The position numbers and the translations under genes were made by a program. A model generated the notes under the pieces. The model did not search any database. It was not told where the DNA came from and saw nothing but the letters and a program-made list of their open reading frames with translations. Below, piece by piece: positions 9,034-18,123 of a stretch of 64,000 bases of DNA; the stretch's first letter is position 1, and each line of letters starts with the position of its first letter. Source of the stretch: WRGT01 sp964450405. Its GTDB lineage: Bacteria; Spirochaetota; UBA4802; UBA5550. The stretch lies in NCBI GenBank assembly GCA_964450405.1, contig CAYVCQ010000011.1:1-64000 (forward strand). The letters are read 5' to 3'.

Positions 9034-10155
9034 TTAGTCAATATCTCTGACGTCCATTCCTTTCTCCCATATTTTGTATGCAAAGCTTACACCGTCAGTT
9101 TCATTGTTCCCTTCGGCAGCTCTTGCTCTTCTTCTGCTTTTATTTACCCAGTCGAGTCCGCCAACTTTTTCTATGAGTTCGTTAACATTTTTTGTACCCA
9201 TAATAAACTCATCAAAGAACTCTCTACAGAGTTCTTCGCTTTCATTGGCGTATCCGAAGAATTTTTCCCAGAAATATCTCATCCAGTAATATTCGTTAGG
9301 CATATATCCCGGAGCGGCACCGAATGGGAGCTCAACTACGGCATCAATATTATTAAAAGGAATCTGAGCACCCTTTGCATGATAGCGGATATCATGGTTG
9401 GAAACAATCTCCTCCGCAGTGATGATAACTCTTCTTGATGCAGCAGCTGTTGCAATGTCGTTAACCGCCGGTCCGTAGAATCTGCAGTTGCCGTACATGT
9501 CTGCTGCATTTACATGGATGATTACAACATCCGGGAAAAGAGCTGGTACGAACACAACGGGATCATTGTTTTTAGACATCGGATTCTGCATAACCTTTAA
9601 GTAAGGATTATGATTGATAATGTCAGAGCCGAGTCCCTGTTTCGAAAAGCATCCAGGCATTCCAAGCTGTGCAGCTTTAAATCCCTGAGCCATAAGTCCA
9701 TGACTCCAGTCTGAGATAATTTTGACTTTGCCCTCTTTTACATTGCGTGAGAACATTTTGTCTATTCCTCTCATTTCGGCACCGGTGTATGATGCGTGAA
9801 CATGTGAAACAGTTCCGTAGAGCACGCCGTAAGTCTGATTTGTGTTTGGTGAACCTATGGCCTGAAGATTTTTCTTACCCTGGCGGATAATCTCCCACCA
9901 TGCCTGAATTGCGCTTCTTACATAGCTGAAGCTGCTGTCACACCAGATATCTCCATCGTGGACGTATTCAGATACGGCCTCTGATAGTGACATTCTCTTG
10001 TCTCTCTGAGCATGATCTTTTTTCAGGTGAGCCTCTCTTGCGGATCTGTAGTCCACAAGTCGGTCGAGGAGTGAAGGATCCTCGATTTTTAAGTTTTTTA
10101 GGGCTTCCTGGTTGTAGTTGAAATTCGCAGTTTCCTGATTGTACGTGTAATTCAC
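9034..10155 (-). CDS. Class I CoA-transferase, alpha subunit (glutaconate CoA-transferase A-like)
   Basis: 373 residues; the first 50 or so (repeated NYNQE, then REAHLKKDHAQRDKRMS) extend beyond the usual alpha subunit of about 320. The core motifs fit the family: LSEAVSEYVHDGDIWCDSSF, YTGAEMRG, HVNAADMYGNCRFYG and RRVIITAEEIV. The start is a GTG at 10153-10155, chosen because a strong AGGGGGG site lies 5 bases before it. It is the first gene of the pair and is divergent from the TetR gene, whose 46-bp dyad sits 47 bases upstream, so its expression is probably repressed by that regulator. Substrate not fixed by sequence alone. Confidence 0.88.
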   Translation of the reverse strand: MNYTYNQETANFNYNQEALKNLKIEDPSLLDRLVDYRSAREAHLKKDHAQRDKRMSLSEAVSEYVHDGDIWCDSSFSYVRSAIQAWWEIIRQGKKNLQAIGSPNTNQTYGVLYGTVSHVHASYTGAEMRGIDKMFSRNVKEGKVKIISDWSHGLMAQGFKAAQLGMPGCFSKQGLGSDIINHNPYLKVMQNPMSKNNDPVVFVPALFPDVVIIHVNAADMYGNCRFYGPAVNDIATAAASRRVIITAEEIVSNHDIRYHAKGAQIPFNNIDAVVELPFGAAPGYMPNEYYWMRYFWEKFFGYANESEELCREFFDEFIMGTKNVNELIEKVGGLDWVNKSRRRARAAEGNNETDGVSFAYKIWEKGMDVRDID

Positions 10156-10201
10156 ACTTCCCCCCTTTGTTTGAATCTTTTTATTTTTTTAAAACCGGCA
10201 A

Positions 10202-10247
10202 AATCTAAATTAAGTGAACAGACAAGTCTGTCTACTTAATTTAGATT
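10202..10247. promoter_or_regulatory. 46-bp operator-like dyad between CoA-transferase and TetR genes
   Basis: Outer arms AATCTAAATTAAGT (10202-10215) and ACTTAATTTAGATT (10234-10247) are perfect inverse complements. Inside them ACAGAC (10218-10223) and GTCTGT (10226-10231) form a second, concentric dyad. TetR proteins bind such palindromes next to their own gene. TTGACA (10246-10251) overlaps the right edge and could be a -35 box for the TetR gene, but no good -10 follows. Confidence 0.8.
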
Positions 10248-10300
10248 GACAAATACCGTCTAGATAGTCTTTTGTCAATAACAAAATTAAAGGATATTCA

Positions 10301-10873
10301 ATGAAAAAGAGAGAAAGTGTTAGAAGCAGGATCCTTCAGACATCAATGAAGCTTTTTTATAATCAGGGAGTCAACAGCACGGGAATAAATCAGATAATTG
10401 AAGAGGCTAAAGTAGCAAAGGCCAGTTTTTATAATCATTTCCCCTCTAAAAGAGATTTAATTAAAGAATGCATAATGGAATATGATAAGATTATAAAAAA
10501 ACAGATGGTAAATGTAGTTCAGGAAAGTATCTCTTTTAATGATTTTGTTAAGAAGTGGATTGTGGTAATAAAGGGTAATTTTCAGATTATCTACAGAGGC
10601 TGTCCCATTGCAGAGTCAGGCTTTCAACTTGATAGTGATGATCAGGATATGATGGATCTTATGAAGCAGATAATTCACGGATGGGAAAATCTTGTATCTG
10701 AGTTTTTGAAAGATATGATAAGAAGGGATAAGTTACCTGTTACCATGGATACAGATAAAGTATCAAAGCGGATGGTCCATCTATATGAGGGGGCTGCGAC
10801 CATGTGGCGGATTACCAACGAGGAGAACTACATAGATGATCTGGAATATCTCATGACCCGTATGCTTGAATAG
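10301..10873 (+). CDS. TetR-family transcriptional regulator
   Basis: 190 residues. The N-terminal helix-turn-helix reads RSRILQTSMKLFYNQGVNST, then INQIIEEAKVAKASFYNHFP and SKRDLIKE, a canonical TetR DNA-binding domain. The ligand domain has RGCPIAESGFQL, like the LmrA/YxaF-type TetR C-terminal family. It probably binds the dyad at 10202-10247 and controls both itself and the divergent CoA-transferase; the inducer may be an acyl-CoA or the organic acid, but that is inference from location. AAAGGA lies 7 bases before the ATG. Confidence 0.92.
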   Translation: MKKRESVRSRILQTSMKLFYNQGVNSTGINQIIEEAKVAKASFYNHFPSKRDLIKECIMEYDKIIKKQMVNVVQESISFNDFVKKWIVVIKGNFQIIYRGCPIAESGFQLDSDDQDMMDLMKQIIHGWENLVSEFLKDMIRRDKLPVTMDTDKVSKRMVHLYEGAATMWRITNEENYIDDLEYLMTRMLE

Positions 10874-11038
10874 TATAATTGGAAAAGAGTAAATCTTAAT
10901 TATAAAAAGCAGTGAATTAGGATAAAATGTCAGTTTATTTTGAATAATAAGTTTTTTAAGAACAATCCTCTGTATTGATAAATCTCCATGAAATTTAATC
11001 GATTTCTACTCTGTTATAATATCATTATGCGGATAAAT

Positions 11039-11127
11039 GCAACTGCACAGAAATCAATGGTATTTTGTCTTCGCCGCGCCACAGGCAGGGCGGAGAGCAA
11101 TTTCACTATTAGTTTATGAGTAGTTAC
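11039..11127. repeat. Family A interspersed repeat, copy 2
   Basis: The left end GCAACTGCACAGAAATCAA is degraded; the right end TTAGTTTATGAGTAGTTAC is well kept. The GC-rich core (CGCCGCGCCACAGGC, GGCGGAGAGCA, TTTCACTATT) closely resembles copy 1 at 6758, including the GGAGAGCA-TTTCAC block. Confidence 0.6.
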
Positions 11128-11138
11128 CGATAAATGTA

Positions 11139-11167
11139 TTGACATGAAAGATGTTATTTAATAACAT
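11139..11167 (+). promoter_or_regulatory. Promoter with overlapping dyad
   Basis: TTGACA (11139-11144), 17 bases, then TAACAT (11162-11167, 4/6 to consensus). ATGTTAT (11151-11157) and ATAACAT (11161-11167) form a perfect dyad over the -10 box, a likely operator. It would drive the HEAT-repeat gene at 11206. Confidence 0.5.
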
Positions 11168-11205
11168 TATATTAGTATAAGCAATATATAAGGATGGAGA
11201 AATTT

Positions 11206-11655
11206 ATGAAAAAAAGACTTTTTGCAATGTTTATTATTTTATCAATGTCAACAATAGCTTTTGCCTCGGCGGATTCAGACAAATATATAGCAGATCTTGA
11301 TCCGGCAAAGGATGAGAAAACTATAGTTCAGGCAGCAGACTGGGTTGGAGAAAGGAAAGAGTCAGATGCCGCGAAAAAACTTGTGGCACTTCTCTCTGAC
11401 GGCAGAGATGCTGTAAGACTTCATGCAGTTATGGCTCTTGGTTATATTGCCGAAGAAGATAATCTTGATGCGATACACAATGTAATTCTTACAGATAAAA
11501 ATTCATCAGTAAGATATGCAGCAGTTCTTTCTGCCATGAGAATAAATAAGCCCGATAAATCTAAACCTGTATTACTCAAAGCTAAAGAATCAGAAACTGA
11601 TCCTTATATAAAAGATCTTTTCGCTAAACTGGAAGAAAAAGAGAAAGGGAAATAA
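11206..11655 (+). CDS. Secreted HEAT-repeat protein
   Basis: 149 residues from the ATG at 11206, chosen over an in-frame ATG at 11194 because GGAG sits 6 bases before it and because it puts the positive MKKR directly before the signal sequence. Residues 1-20 form a signal peptide (LFAMFIILSMSTIAFASA). Two or three HEAT-like units follow (AAKKLVALLSDGRDAVRLHA, then LGYIAEEDNLDAIHNVILTD and SSVRYAAVLSAMRI). Such proteins are scaffolds in the periplasm or at the outer membrane; the partner is unknown. The stop is 4 bases before the TTG of the exonuclease gene, so the two form an operon. Confidence 0.8.
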   Translation: MKKRLFAMFIILSMSTIAFASADSDKYIADLDPAKDEKTIVQAADWVGERKESDAAKKLVALLSDGRDAVRLHAVMALGYIAEEDNLDAIHNVILTDKNSSVRYAAVLSAMRINKPDKSKPVLLKAKESETDPYIKDLFAKLEEKEKGK

Positions 11656-11659
11656 ATAA

Positions 11660-12472
11660 TTGAGTTCTAAAAATGAAGATGTCAAATACCTTGTATTTGA
11701 TGTCGAATCTGTACCTGATGCAAAGCTGATTAAAAAAGTAAAATATCCCGAAGAAGATTTTGATGAGACGAGTGCCGTAAGAAAATACCAGGAAGAGATT
11801 CTGGCAGGTTCTAACGGCACTTCTGATTTTATCCCGGTAACTTTTCAATACCCCATAGCAGTGTGCATTGCTAAAGTTGCCGAAGATTTTTCTCTGATCG
11901 ATATAGTTAGCCTTGACAAGCCGGCATTCAGAACCTCCGAAATAGTTAGATTATTCTGGCATGGTGTTGAAAACCTTTATAATCATTCGGCCCTTGTTAC
12001 CTTCAATGGGAGAGGTTTTGACATACCCATTATGGAATTAATGGCCTATAGATATGGCTACTCCGTTAAAAGGCATTTTAAAGATAAATGGGCAGGTCGT
12101 AACCGTTTCAGTACTAAACATATCGATCTTCAGGATTTTATGTCCAATTATAATGCTATAAGAATGAATGGCGGACTAAATCTTCTTGCGAAAATTCTCG
12201 GCAAACCTGGGAAAATGTCAACAAAGGGTGATCAGGTATATGAAATGTTCCTTCAGGGGCGTGTTCAGGATATAAATGATTACTGTATACATGATGTTCT
12301 TGATACATATTTTGTTTTTATACGAACAAGGGTTCTGCAGGGTGATATCACTATTCAGAAAGAGCAGGAACTTGTTCAGATGGCTAAACTTTTTGTATTT
12401 AATAATATTGAAAAAATTCCGGCTCTTAAAGAGTACTATGACAATTGGGGTGACTGGGAGCCGTGGCCTTGA
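11660..12472 (+). CDS. PolB-like predicted 3'-5' exonuclease
   Basis: 270 residues with the three DEDDy exonuclease motifs. Exo I is YLVFDVESVPD near residue 10, Exo II is LVTFNGRGFDIPIME near 113, and Exo III is NDYCIHDVLDTY near 206. This is the stand-alone exonuclease family related to the proofreading domain of B-family DNA polymerases (DNA_pol_B_exo2). It should remove 3' nucleotides with two metal ions held by the acidic residues; its in vivo role is not known. The start is a TTG with AAAGGGA about 10 bases upstream, inside the end of the HEAT gene. A strong terminator follows the stop after 21 bases. Confidence 0.85.
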   Translation: MSSKNEDVKYLVFDVESVPDAKLIKKVKYPEEDFDETSAVRKYQEEILAGSNGTSDFIPVTFQYPIAVCIAKVAEDFSLIDIVSLDKPAFRTSEIVRLFWHGVENLYNHSALVTFNGRGFDIPIMELMAYRYGYSVKRHFKDKWAGRNRFSTKHIDLQDFMSNYNAIRMNGGLNLLAKILGKPGKMSTKGDQVYEMFLQGRVQDINDYCIHDVLDTYFVFIRTRVLQGDITIQKEQELVQMAKLFVFNNIEKIPALKEYYDNWGDWEPWP

Positions 12473-12493
12473 AATTATACTTCTAATAAAAAA

Positions 12494-12520
12494 CCGGAAT
12501 CTGTTGATTCCGGTTTTTTT
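12494..12520. terminator. Intrinsic terminator between exonuclease gene and ilvD
   Basis: CCGGAATC (12494-12501), loop TGTT, GATTCCGG (12506-12513), then seven T. An A-run before the stem lets it also serve the leftward ilvD. Confidence 0.92.
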
Positions 12521-12546
12521 GTATTATTTTATTAATTGAATCTGGA

Positions 12547-14388
12547 TCATATATTTTCAGGTAGTTTTCTCACTGCACCTTTATCTGCAGATGACGCCAG
12601 AAGCGAATAAATTTGTAGAGCTTTGGAGATTTTCCGGTCTCTTCCGCGAGGTTTAAATGCATCTTTACCTTTTGCAGTTTCCTCATCTCTTCTTTTTGCA
12701 ATCTCTTTATCGTCAACAAGCATGTTTATTTTTCTTTCAGGGATATCTATTTCTATAATATCTCCATCTTTTATCAATGCAATATTCCCGCCGGCAGCTG
12801 CTTCTGGAGAGATGTGACCGATGGAAAGTCCCGCTGTTCCACCTGAAAATCTTCCGTCGGTTATAAGAGCGCATTCCTTACCAAGATGCATTGATTTAAT
12901 ATATGAAGTAGGGTAGAGCATCTCCTGCATACCAGGTCCGCCTTTTGGTCCTTCAAAGCGGATAACAACCACATCTCCGGCTTTGATCTCTCCGCCGAGA
13001 ATAGCATCGCAAGCGGCATCCTGAGAAAAGAAAACTTTTGCAGGACCCTTAAATTTATATACTGATGGGTCTACTCCTGCTGTTTTTACTATGCTTCCCA
13101 TCTGGGCAATATTTCCTGAAAGGACTGCGAGTCCTCCCTCAATATTGTAGCAGTGTTTCATATCTCTTATACATCCTGTTTCTCTGTTTTTATCAAGTTC
13201 GTCATAGGCTTTGTCCTGAGATCCGAATTTAAGATTTCTGCCGATTCTTCCGGGAGCACTTTTGTAAAGTGCGATTGCCTCGGGAATTACAGAGTCTCTC
13301 ATAATATCATAAAGGTTCAGGGTATCTTTAAGTGAAGGTGAATCTACCCTTGGAACTGATGTGTTGATCAAACCTGCGCGATCAAGTTCACCCATTATTG
13401 AAAGTATCCCTCCTGCCCGATTTACATCCTCCATATGGAAGTGTGAGCTTGGAGCTACTTTGCATAAATTGGGAACTTTTCGTGAAAGCATGTCAATGTC
13501 ATTCATGTTGAAATCAACCTCAGCGGCATCAGCAACTGCCAGGAGATGGAGGATTGTGTTAGTAGATCCTCCCATTGCGATATCAAGAGACATGGCATTC
13601 ATAAATGAGTCTTTTGTTGCGATTGATCTTGGTAATACTGATTTATTTCCTTTTTCGTAATATTCTTTTGTTATTTCAACTATCCGTTTTGATGCGCGTT
13701 CTGCCATTTTTCTTCTATTGGAGTGTGTGGCAACAACTGAGCCGTTTCCCGGTAGAGCCAGCCCTAGAGCCTCGGTAAGGCAGTTCATGGAATTAGCGGT
13801 GAACATACCGGAGCATGAACCGCATGTGGGACATGCAGATTTTTCCAGCTGCGAGATGAATTCATCAGAAACTGATGGGTCTGCACTCATAACCATTGCA
13901 TCTATAAGGTCGTATTTTTTTCCGTCCTGCACTCCTGCTTCCATTGGTCCGCCGGATAAAAATATTGTAGGTATATTCAGTCTCATCGCACCCATGAGCA
14001 TTCCAGGGATAATCTTATCACAATTTGGAATACAGATCATTGCATCGACTTTATGTGCATTACACATATATTCAACACTGTCTGCAATAATCTCTCTTGA
14101 TGGGAGAGAGTAAAGCATTCCGTCGTGACCCATTGCGATTCCGTCATCAATGGCAATAGTATTAAATTCAGGGGCAAAACAACCCTGATCCTCTATCATT
14201 TTTTTTATTAGTCTTCCTACTTCATTTAGATGCACATGACCGGGAACAAGTTCAGTAAATGAGTTTACAATGGCGATAATCGGTTTTCCGAACTGCTCCT
14301 CTTTCATCCCGTTTGCACGCCATAAACTTCGTGCTCCCGCCATTCTTCTTCCGACAGTTGTAGTTTCACTTCTTAAAGGTATAGTCAT
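12547..14388 (-). CDS. ilvD: Dihydroxy-acid dehydratase
   Basis: 613 residues, normal for IlvD of the long type. It dehydrates 2,3-dihydroxy-isovalerate and -methylvalerate to the 2-keto acids of valine and isoleucine synthesis. Iron-sulfur cysteines lie in MICIPNCDKIIPGM and CPTCGSCSGMFTANSMNC; other signatures are RSLWRANGMKEEQFGKPIIA, LALPGNGSVVATHS, GRFSGGTAGLSIGH and FEGPKGGPGMQEML. GAGG lies 5 bases before the ATG. No other ilv or leu gene is beside it, so the pathway is scattered or the gene stands alone. A family A repeat lies about 40 bases upstream of its start. Confidence 0.97.
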   Translation of the reverse strand: MTIPLRSETTTVGRRMAGARSLWRANGMKEEQFGKPIIAIVNSFTELVPGHVHLNEVGRLIKKMIEDQGCFAPEFNTIAIDDGIAMGHDGMLYSLPSREIIADSVEYMCNAHKVDAMICIPNCDKIIPGMLMGAMRLNIPTIFLSGGPMEAGVQDGKKYDLIDAMVMSADPSVSDEFISQLEKSACPTCGSCSGMFTANSMNCLTEALGLALPGNGSVVATHSNRRKMAERASKRIVEITKEYYEKGNKSVLPRSIATKDSFMNAMSLDIAMGGSTNTILHLLAVADAAEVDFNMNDIDMLSRKVPNLCKVAPSSHFHMEDVNRAGGILSIMGELDRAGLINTSVPRVDSPSLKDTLNLYDIMRDSVIPEAIALYKSAPGRIGRNLKFGSQDKAYDELDKNRETGCIRDMKHCYNIEGGLAVLSGNIAQMGSIVKTAGVDPSVYKFKGPAKVFFSQDAACDAILGGEIKAGDVVVIRFEGPKGGPGMQEMLYPTSYIKSMHLGKECALITDGRFSGGTAGLSIGHISPEAAAGGNIALIKDGDIIEIDIPERKINMLVDDKEIAKRRDEETAKGKDAFKPRGRDRKISKALQIYSLLASSADKGAVRKLPENI

Positions 14389-14710
14389 ATAATCCTCATA
14401 AAATTGGAAAATTTTTTATTTTTTAGTTTATCTGCTCAGAACTCAGTGGAAAATTTCTTGCCCCGTGCAGTCGGAGCAGGGGAAAGAATAATTATCTATT
14501 GTTTTTGAGTAGTAACATTTTTTCTAATATTAAATTGAGTTTTTATTGAATTTGCTGTCAAGATTTTTTAGATAAAAAAATGAGACGATAAGTAATTGTT
14601 AAAAAATGGTTACTGCCCGGTAGTTCGAGTAAAATTTGAATTATCAGGGCTGCGTTTGAATATACAGCATTCGGATTGATAGAGCTGGACCAATCAAAAA
14701 AGTGAACACT
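14389..14710. other. Intergenic region upstream of ilvD
   Basis: 322 bases between two leftward genes. It holds family A copy 3 (14430-14516). The remaining T-rich DNA has no ORF, and I could not pick out a convincing promoter or leader peptide for ilvD. Confidence 0.45.
14430..14516. repeat. Family A interspersed repeat, copy 3
   Basis: Left end TATCTGCTCAGAACTCAG and right end GTTTTTGAGTAGTAAC are imperfect inverse complements. The core differs from copies 1 and 2: CCCCGTGCAGTCGGAGCAGGGG-like hairpin DNA, still GC-rich. The ends seem to be conserved while the core varies. Confidence 0.6.
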
Positions 14711-17700
14711 CTATGAGTCAGACTTTGCAAGGACTTTGATGACATCCTCAATTGCATAGGGCTTTGTTAAAACACCGGTAAATCCGTACTCCTTGTAATT
14801 TGCCATTACTGGATTGTCAGAGTATCCGCTGCTTACGATAGCTTTCACATTCGGGTCAATTTCTTTAAGAGCTTTGATTGTTTCTTTGCCGCCCAGACCA
14901 CCATAAACTGTCAAATCTAGTATAACGTGATCGTAGGGATTATCGTGCATAAATTTTTCAGTATAAAGTTGAATCGCCTCTTCGCCATTTTTAGCGGAGT
15001 CAACATTATATCCCTGATGTTTGAGCATTTTGACCAGAACCTCAATTATATATGTTTCATCGTCCATTATGAGAATGTTGCCGGTACTGGTACCGGAGAG
15101 TTTTGAAGTGTCAGATATAGTATTCTGAACCGGCGTGCCGGCTGATTTTAAATAAATCTTAAATGTAGTTCCTACATTTTCCTCGGATGTCACTTCTATA
15201 TATCCGCGATGTTTTTTTATTATTGAATAGGTACTTGTAAGTCCAAGGCCGGTACCGTTAGATTTTGTCGAATAAAACGGGTCAAATATTTTATTAAGAT
15301 TCTTTTGGGAAATTCCACAACCGTTGTCGGTTATTTTTACAATAACATAATTCCCTGTTTTAAATGGAAGCTCCTGAGGAATTTCATCAACGTTGCTGGC
15401 CTCAATTGTAATTCTGCCCGTCTTACCCATTGCCTGTATTGAATTTATGAGCAGATTATTTATAGCCTGACTGATCTGGTTAGGGTCTATCATCGCTGGT
15501 TTAAGGTCATCGCTAATAATGAGCTCGCATTTAATCTCAGAATTTTTAATAATAAATTTAGCGGATTCATTAATTATATCTTTGAGTGATGAAGGGGTGA
15601 GAATTGGTTCTCCACCTTTTGCGAAGGTTAACAGCTGTTTTGTCAGAGCAGAAGCTCTATCGACAGCCTTTTCTACATTATGAAATGTTTCAGTTGCTTC
15701 GACTGAAAAAGTACCCTGATTTTTCATCATCGAAATATTGCCGGAGATTCCCGTAAGAAGGTTATTGAAATCGTGCGCAATTCCGCCGGCTAATATACCG
15801 ATTGATTCAAGTTTACTCATTTTAATAAGTTCAGTATCGATTTTGCTTTTTATTGTTATATCCCGCAAAGCTAGCACTATTCCGAGAGGTTTACCCTCAA
15901 GGTTGATTATAGCACTGTTTATTTCAATAATTCTTTCATTCCCTTCTTTATCAATCATTTTGAATGGAACACCAATATTATTGAATCTGTATTTTTCAGT
16001 TACTTTTCCAAGTGTATCGAAGAATAAATCTTTTGATGATTCATCGGTGAGGTGGAGAACTTCACGAAGATGTTTTCCAATCGCTTCATTGCTGCTGACT
16101 CCGGTCATATCTTCTGCGACTTTATTCATCAGCAATATTTTTCCTTCAGTGTCATAAGTTATAACTCCATCACCAATCGAAAGCAGTGTAGCTGACAAAA
16201 ATTCCTTATCCTTTTCTATTTCAATATTAGCGGTGATGAGTTTACTCTGTGCTGCGACAAGCTCGTTATTTAAAGATTCGAGGCTGTTGAACTGGGTCTG
16301 AATTTTTTCATATTGTTTGTGAATTGTGTTTGAAGCATTTTTCAATGATGAAATGTCTGTTATTATCAGGAATACGCCTCTGTTGATACCAGCTGCAAGA
16401 TATGAAATCGAAACCAGAACATTAATCTTAATATTATTTTTACCGAGGAGCAGAGCTTCAAATTGTGTATTTGGAATTTTACCAGAAGATATCTGCTCAA
16501 GTTGTCCGATTACATTATCGGTTGTATCTGTTAATGAAGCAAAAAAATCATAAATAGTTTTTTTATAGAAATCCCCTGTGGTATAACCGGTCATCTTTAT
16601 CATGTTTCTGTTGGCAAAAACTGGTATATCGTTTATACAGTACATTATTCCATCATGAGCTGTTTCAAAGAATAAACGGTATCTTTCTTCTGATTCTCTA
16701 AGTGATGAAAGAACCTGTTCATTTTCTTTTCGAAGTACTCCAAGTTTATCAGCTACTCCGATTGAAAGAAAAATATCAGCAAAAGCAAACCCTATCTGAT
16801 GGCTCCACTCCGTGATGAAGCTATACGGTATAAGTCCGAAACTTCTTAAAGATAAGAGAAAAACACCTAATGTAAAAAAAAGCCATGAACTCAAATAATA
16901 TAAAGCAAGTCTTCTGTCTATCCAGAACATCGGGATCATTGTAAAGAGAATAAGAAACGAACTTGTTATAATTGTAATTATAACAGATAGTCTTGTGGAT
17001 ATATTATATGGAGTGAACATTGAAATTATTATTAATGGAATGGTGGCTGCAACAATAATGTTAAGTATTTTGTGATTTACTTTCAGATTTATTTTTGTGT
17101 TTAAAAATGTTTGAGTGAATTTTATTAGAAATATTGCGGATAAAAAAACTGAAAGCGGGTGGCTGTAGTTTGCCCACCATGTCATATCGGGCCAGAGAAA
17201 TTTTCTTGCCATTCCATTATGGATAAATGTAAACATCATTGTGAACAAAATAAATAGTGCAAGAAATATATAAGCTTTGTCTCTTGAAACTATGAAAATA
17301 AAGAAATTGTAGAAAAATAAAGCTATAATTATGCCATAAAAAAGCCACAGCAATGATATCTCGGTAAAGGCATTATAGAGAAATGATTCGTAATCCCATC
17401 CCCGAAGTTTAACCAACAATGAACCTTCGGATTTTACCTTGAGATATATAGTTGAATCTCCGGGAGCAGAGGTGATTTTTGAAGTAAAATTATAATGGTT
17501 CATCGGCATCGTGGAAAAAGGGAGCCTATCCCCTGATTCAATTTCAATAACTCCGAATTCTGCAGGAATGTACAGTGAGATATAATCAAGAAGAGGATAT
17601 TTTGATTCAAACATCCAGTTTAAAGGTTCCTTTGTCGGATTTTGAACTTTTATTTTATACCAGTATGTAGTTTTAGAATATCCGATATTTATTTTATCTT

Positions 17701-17935
17701 TTGTAACCTTCTGAAATTGATCCGGATTAAGTTTAACTATATCTTCAAATTTCATCAGACCCGATGGATCCTCAAAGTATAAGAGATATTGATCCAGGTT
17801 GATATTATCCATTTTACTGGTTATTGTTAAAGATTCAGAATAAACTGCAGGGGCATGCATCACAAACAGCATAATCAGTGCTGCAAAGAGAATGGGATAT
17901 CTGTTCATTCTGAAATATTTTCTATTGACAATCAT
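14711..17935 (-). CDS. 7TM-DISM hybrid sensor histidine kinase, copy 1
   Basis: 1074 residues. A signal sequence or first membrane helix (about 13-32) is followed by a periplasmic 7TMR-DISMED2-type beta domain (35-185, with SKTTYWYKIKVQNPTKEPLN), seven membrane helices (190-400), PAS domains (415-535 and 585-700), HisKA with H721 (LAGGIAHDFNN), HATPase (810-930: NLLINS, DNGCGIS, GTGLGLT) and a receiver with D1007 and K1058. It should sense an external, perhaps carbohydrate or lipid, ligand and phosphorylate its own receiver; no output regulator is adjacent. The layout is shared with the kinase at 55821. The start has only a weak ribosome site; an in-frame ATG nine codons later is possible. 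Confidence 0.92.
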   Translation of the reverse strand: MIVNRKYFRMNRYPILFAALIMLFVMHAPAVYSESLTITSKMDNINLDQYLLYFEDPSGLMKFEDIVKLNPDQFQKVTKDKINIGYSKTTYWYKIKVQNPTKEPLNWMFESKYPLLDYISLYIPAEFGVIEIESGDRLPFSTMPMNHYNFTSKITSAPGDSTIYLKVKSEGSLLVKLRGWDYESFLYNAFTEISLLWLFYGIIIALFFYNFFIFIVSRDKAYIFLALFILFTMMFTFIHNGMARKFLWPDMTWWANYSHPLSVFLSAIFLIKFTQTFLNTKINLKVNHKILNIIVAATIPLIIISMFTPYNISTRLSVIITIITSSFLILFTMIPMFWIDRRLALYYLSSWLFFTLGVFLLSLRSFGLIPYSFITEWSHQIGFAFADIFLSIGVADKLGVLRKENEQVLSSLRESEERYRLFFETAHDGIMYCINDIPVFANRNMIKMTGYTTGDFYKKTIYDFFASLTDTTDNVIGQLEQISSGKIPNTQFEALLLGKNNIKINVLVSISYLAAGINRGVFLIITDISSLKNASNTIHKQYEKIQTQFNSLESLNNELVAAQSKLITANIEIEKDKEFLSATLLSIGDGVITYDTEGKILLMNKVAEDMTGVSSNEAIGKHLREVLHLTDESSKDLFFDTLGKVTEKYRFNNIGVPFKMIDKEGNERIIEINSAIINLEGKPLGIVLALRDITIKSKIDTELIKMSKLESIGILAGGIAHDFNNLLTGISGNISMMKNQGTFSVEATETFHNVEKAVDRASALTKQLLTFAKGGEPILTPSSLKDIINESAKFIIKNSEIKCELIISDDLKPAMIDPNQISQAINNLLINSIQAMGKTGRITIEASNVDEIPQELPFKTGNYVIVKITDNGCGISQKNLNKIFDPFYSTKSNGTGLGLTSTYSIIKKHRGYIEVTSEENVGTTFKIYLKSAGTPVQNTISDTSKLSGTSTGNILIMDDETYIIEVLVKMLKHQGYNVDSAKNGEEAIQLYTEKFMHDNPYDHVILDLTVYGGLGGKETIKALKEIDPNVKAIVSSGYSDNPVMANYKEYGFTGVLTKPYAIEDVIKVLAKSDS

Positions 17936-18020
17936 ATGGCTTCTTATTATTTATTTTATTAATAATATTTACAGATTATACTCTAAAGTCAAGATTTATT
18001 AGGAATATCTGTTTATTAAT

Positions 18021-18079
18021 ATGTAACTGCTCAAAAAAAAGGAAACCATAATTTTCAGTCAGTTTATGAGCTGTTACAT
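18021..18079. repeat. Family A interspersed repeat, copy 4 (shortest)
   Basis: 59 bases with ends ATGTAACTGCTCA and TGAGCTGTTACAT (12/13 inverse match) and almost no core. It lies between the divergent kinase and GerMN genes and its right end reaches the -35 region of the latter. Confidence 0.7.
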
Positions 18080-18102
18080 TCTTATCGATTAACAAATCTA
18101 CT

Positions 18103-18108
18103 TATAAT
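18103..18108 (+). promoter_or_regulatory. Perfect -10 box before the GerMN gene
   Basis: TATAAT 16 bases before the ATG at 18124. The -35 region (TTCTTA, 18-base spacing) is poor and overlaps the edge of the family A repeat. AAAGGA is the ribosome site. Confidence 0.4.
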
Positions 18109-18123
18109 TATGAAAGGATTCAA

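Larger units (their letters stand above)
10874..11205. other. Intergenic region with family A repeat and promoter
   Basis: 332 bases after the TetR gene. It holds family A copy 2 (11039-11127) and a promoter (11139-11167). The first 160 bases show nothing I can name; no terminator hairpin follows the TetR stop. Confidence 0.5.

Noticed and set aside
13718..14113. 131-codon frame antisense to ilvD
   Set aside because: Shadow of a secure gene; no independent start signal.
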